DNA from: Pseudomonas frederiksbergensis
GTDB taxonomy: Bacteria; Pseudomonadota; Gammaproteobacteria; Pseudomonadales; Pseudomonadaceae
Direction of reading: 5' to 3'
Assembly (NCBI RefSeq): GCF_035751725.1
Contig: NZ_CP142104.1
Span: 2,232,001 to 2,296,000, forward strand
DNA length: 64,000 nt
The translations under genes and the position numbers were made by a program. Below, piece by piece: positions 63,818 through 64,000 of this stretch; position 1 is the stretch's first letter; every line of letters begins with the position of its first letter. The notes under the pieces are model-generated. The model did not search any database. It was given only the letters and a program-made list of their open reading frames with translations, and had not been told where the DNA came from.

Positions 63818-64000
63818 ATGTTTCGACCGCTTCCTTCGCTGTTCGTCCTGCTGTTTACCGTCGCATCGAGCGTCGACGCGGGGGCCGCCGAACCGCAGGT
63901 TACCTGGCCTCAGGGGTGGATCATCGAATCGCTGCCTGCCGACGCACCGGTCCCAGCCAAAGGCCCCAGCCGGCAGCGCGCCACCAAGAATGATGCTTCG
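63818..64000 (+). CDS. Exported DUF4946-like protein (3' partial)
   Basis: The open frame runs off the window end after 61 codons. The N-terminus MFRPLPSLFVLLFTVASSVD continues AGAAEPQ, a signal peptide, and the mature sequence VTWPQGWIIESLPADAPVPA then PSRQRATKNDAS matches the start of Pseudomonas DUF4946 proteins (WPxGW and RQRAxKND). ATG 63818 lacks a clear ribosome binding site. It follows the fusion gene by 75 bp on the same strand. Function unknown. Confidence 0.7.
   Translation, partial: MFRPLPSLFVLLFTVASSVDAGAAEPQVTWPQGWIIESLPADAPVPAKGPSRQRATKNDAS

Overview
The window is a 64 kb chromosomal segment of a fluorescent-group Pseudomonas. This is inferred from the high GC content, the many REP-type palindromes (core GGCGAGGGAGCAAGCTCCCTCGCC), Pseudomonas-restricted small families (DUF6124, DUF2790, DUF1883-, DUF3087- and DUF4946-type proteins) and the overall gene content. 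It is mostly core genome. More accessory-looking stretches lie at about 6.9-11 kb, 15-17.7 kb and 60.8-64 kb. No tRNA, rRNA, CRISPR array, prophage or complete insertion sequence was recognised.

Layout. 0-3.4 kb: a sugar oxidoreductase (cut by the window edge), a TIM-barrel isomerase and a nucleoside-permease-type MFS transporter in one operon. 3.4-6.6 kb: PL7 alginate lyase, a lipoprotein, lactate permease. 6.6-11 kb: a DUF6124 gene with a long structured leader, RidA, a divergent HMCES/YedK-like protein, two small lipoproteins associated with two copies of a palindromic element, and DUF2790. 11-17.3 kb: two LysR-controlled redox loci, one with aldehyde dehydrogenase, a CMD-family protein and quinone reductase, the other with a single quinone reductase. 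17.7-19.8 kb: an HvfABC/bufferin-type RiPP locus (EGKCG-repeat precursor, DUF692 MNIO enzyme, partner protein), probably making a copper-binding modified peptide; the precursor also carries a C-terminal EF-hand pair. 20.4-29.3 kb: a 27-residue membrane peptide, then a complete chemotaxis operon (MCP-cheY-STAS-cheA-MCP-cheW-cheR-cheD-cheB).

29.7-41.4 kb: MATE exporter, HAD phosphatase, PpnN, DUF3087, OBAP lipoprotein, KGG stress protein, ClpP-like protein, topoisomerase IB, modABC behind an exact ModE operator, and a nitronate monooxygenase. 41.5-44.6 kb: an alkylation-repair cluster (2OG-Fe oxygenase, alkB, ada), where Ada has lost three of four N-terminal zinc cysteines. 44.7-47.8 kb: small conserved proteins and galU. 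47.9-55.8 kb: a MocR-type regulator divergent from a mevalonate/HMG catabolic operon (HMG-CoA reductase, HMG-CoA lyase, class III CoA-transferase, two hotdog dehydratases, two-gene permease). 56.1-60.6 kb: peroxide and electrophile defence (gor, ahpC, ahpF, gloA). 60.9-63.7 kb: a 959-residue protein that fuses an acyltransferase to an acyl-CoA-oxidase-like domain. The window ends inside a DUF4946-type secreted protein.

The strongest candidates for undescribed biology are the acyltransferase/acyl-CoA oxidase fusion, the EF-hand-bearing EGKCG precursor, the extended mevalonate operon with a transporter lacking a visible binding protein, and the Ada and YedK-like variants with missing functional residues. 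All functional calls come from reading the sequence; no database search was run.
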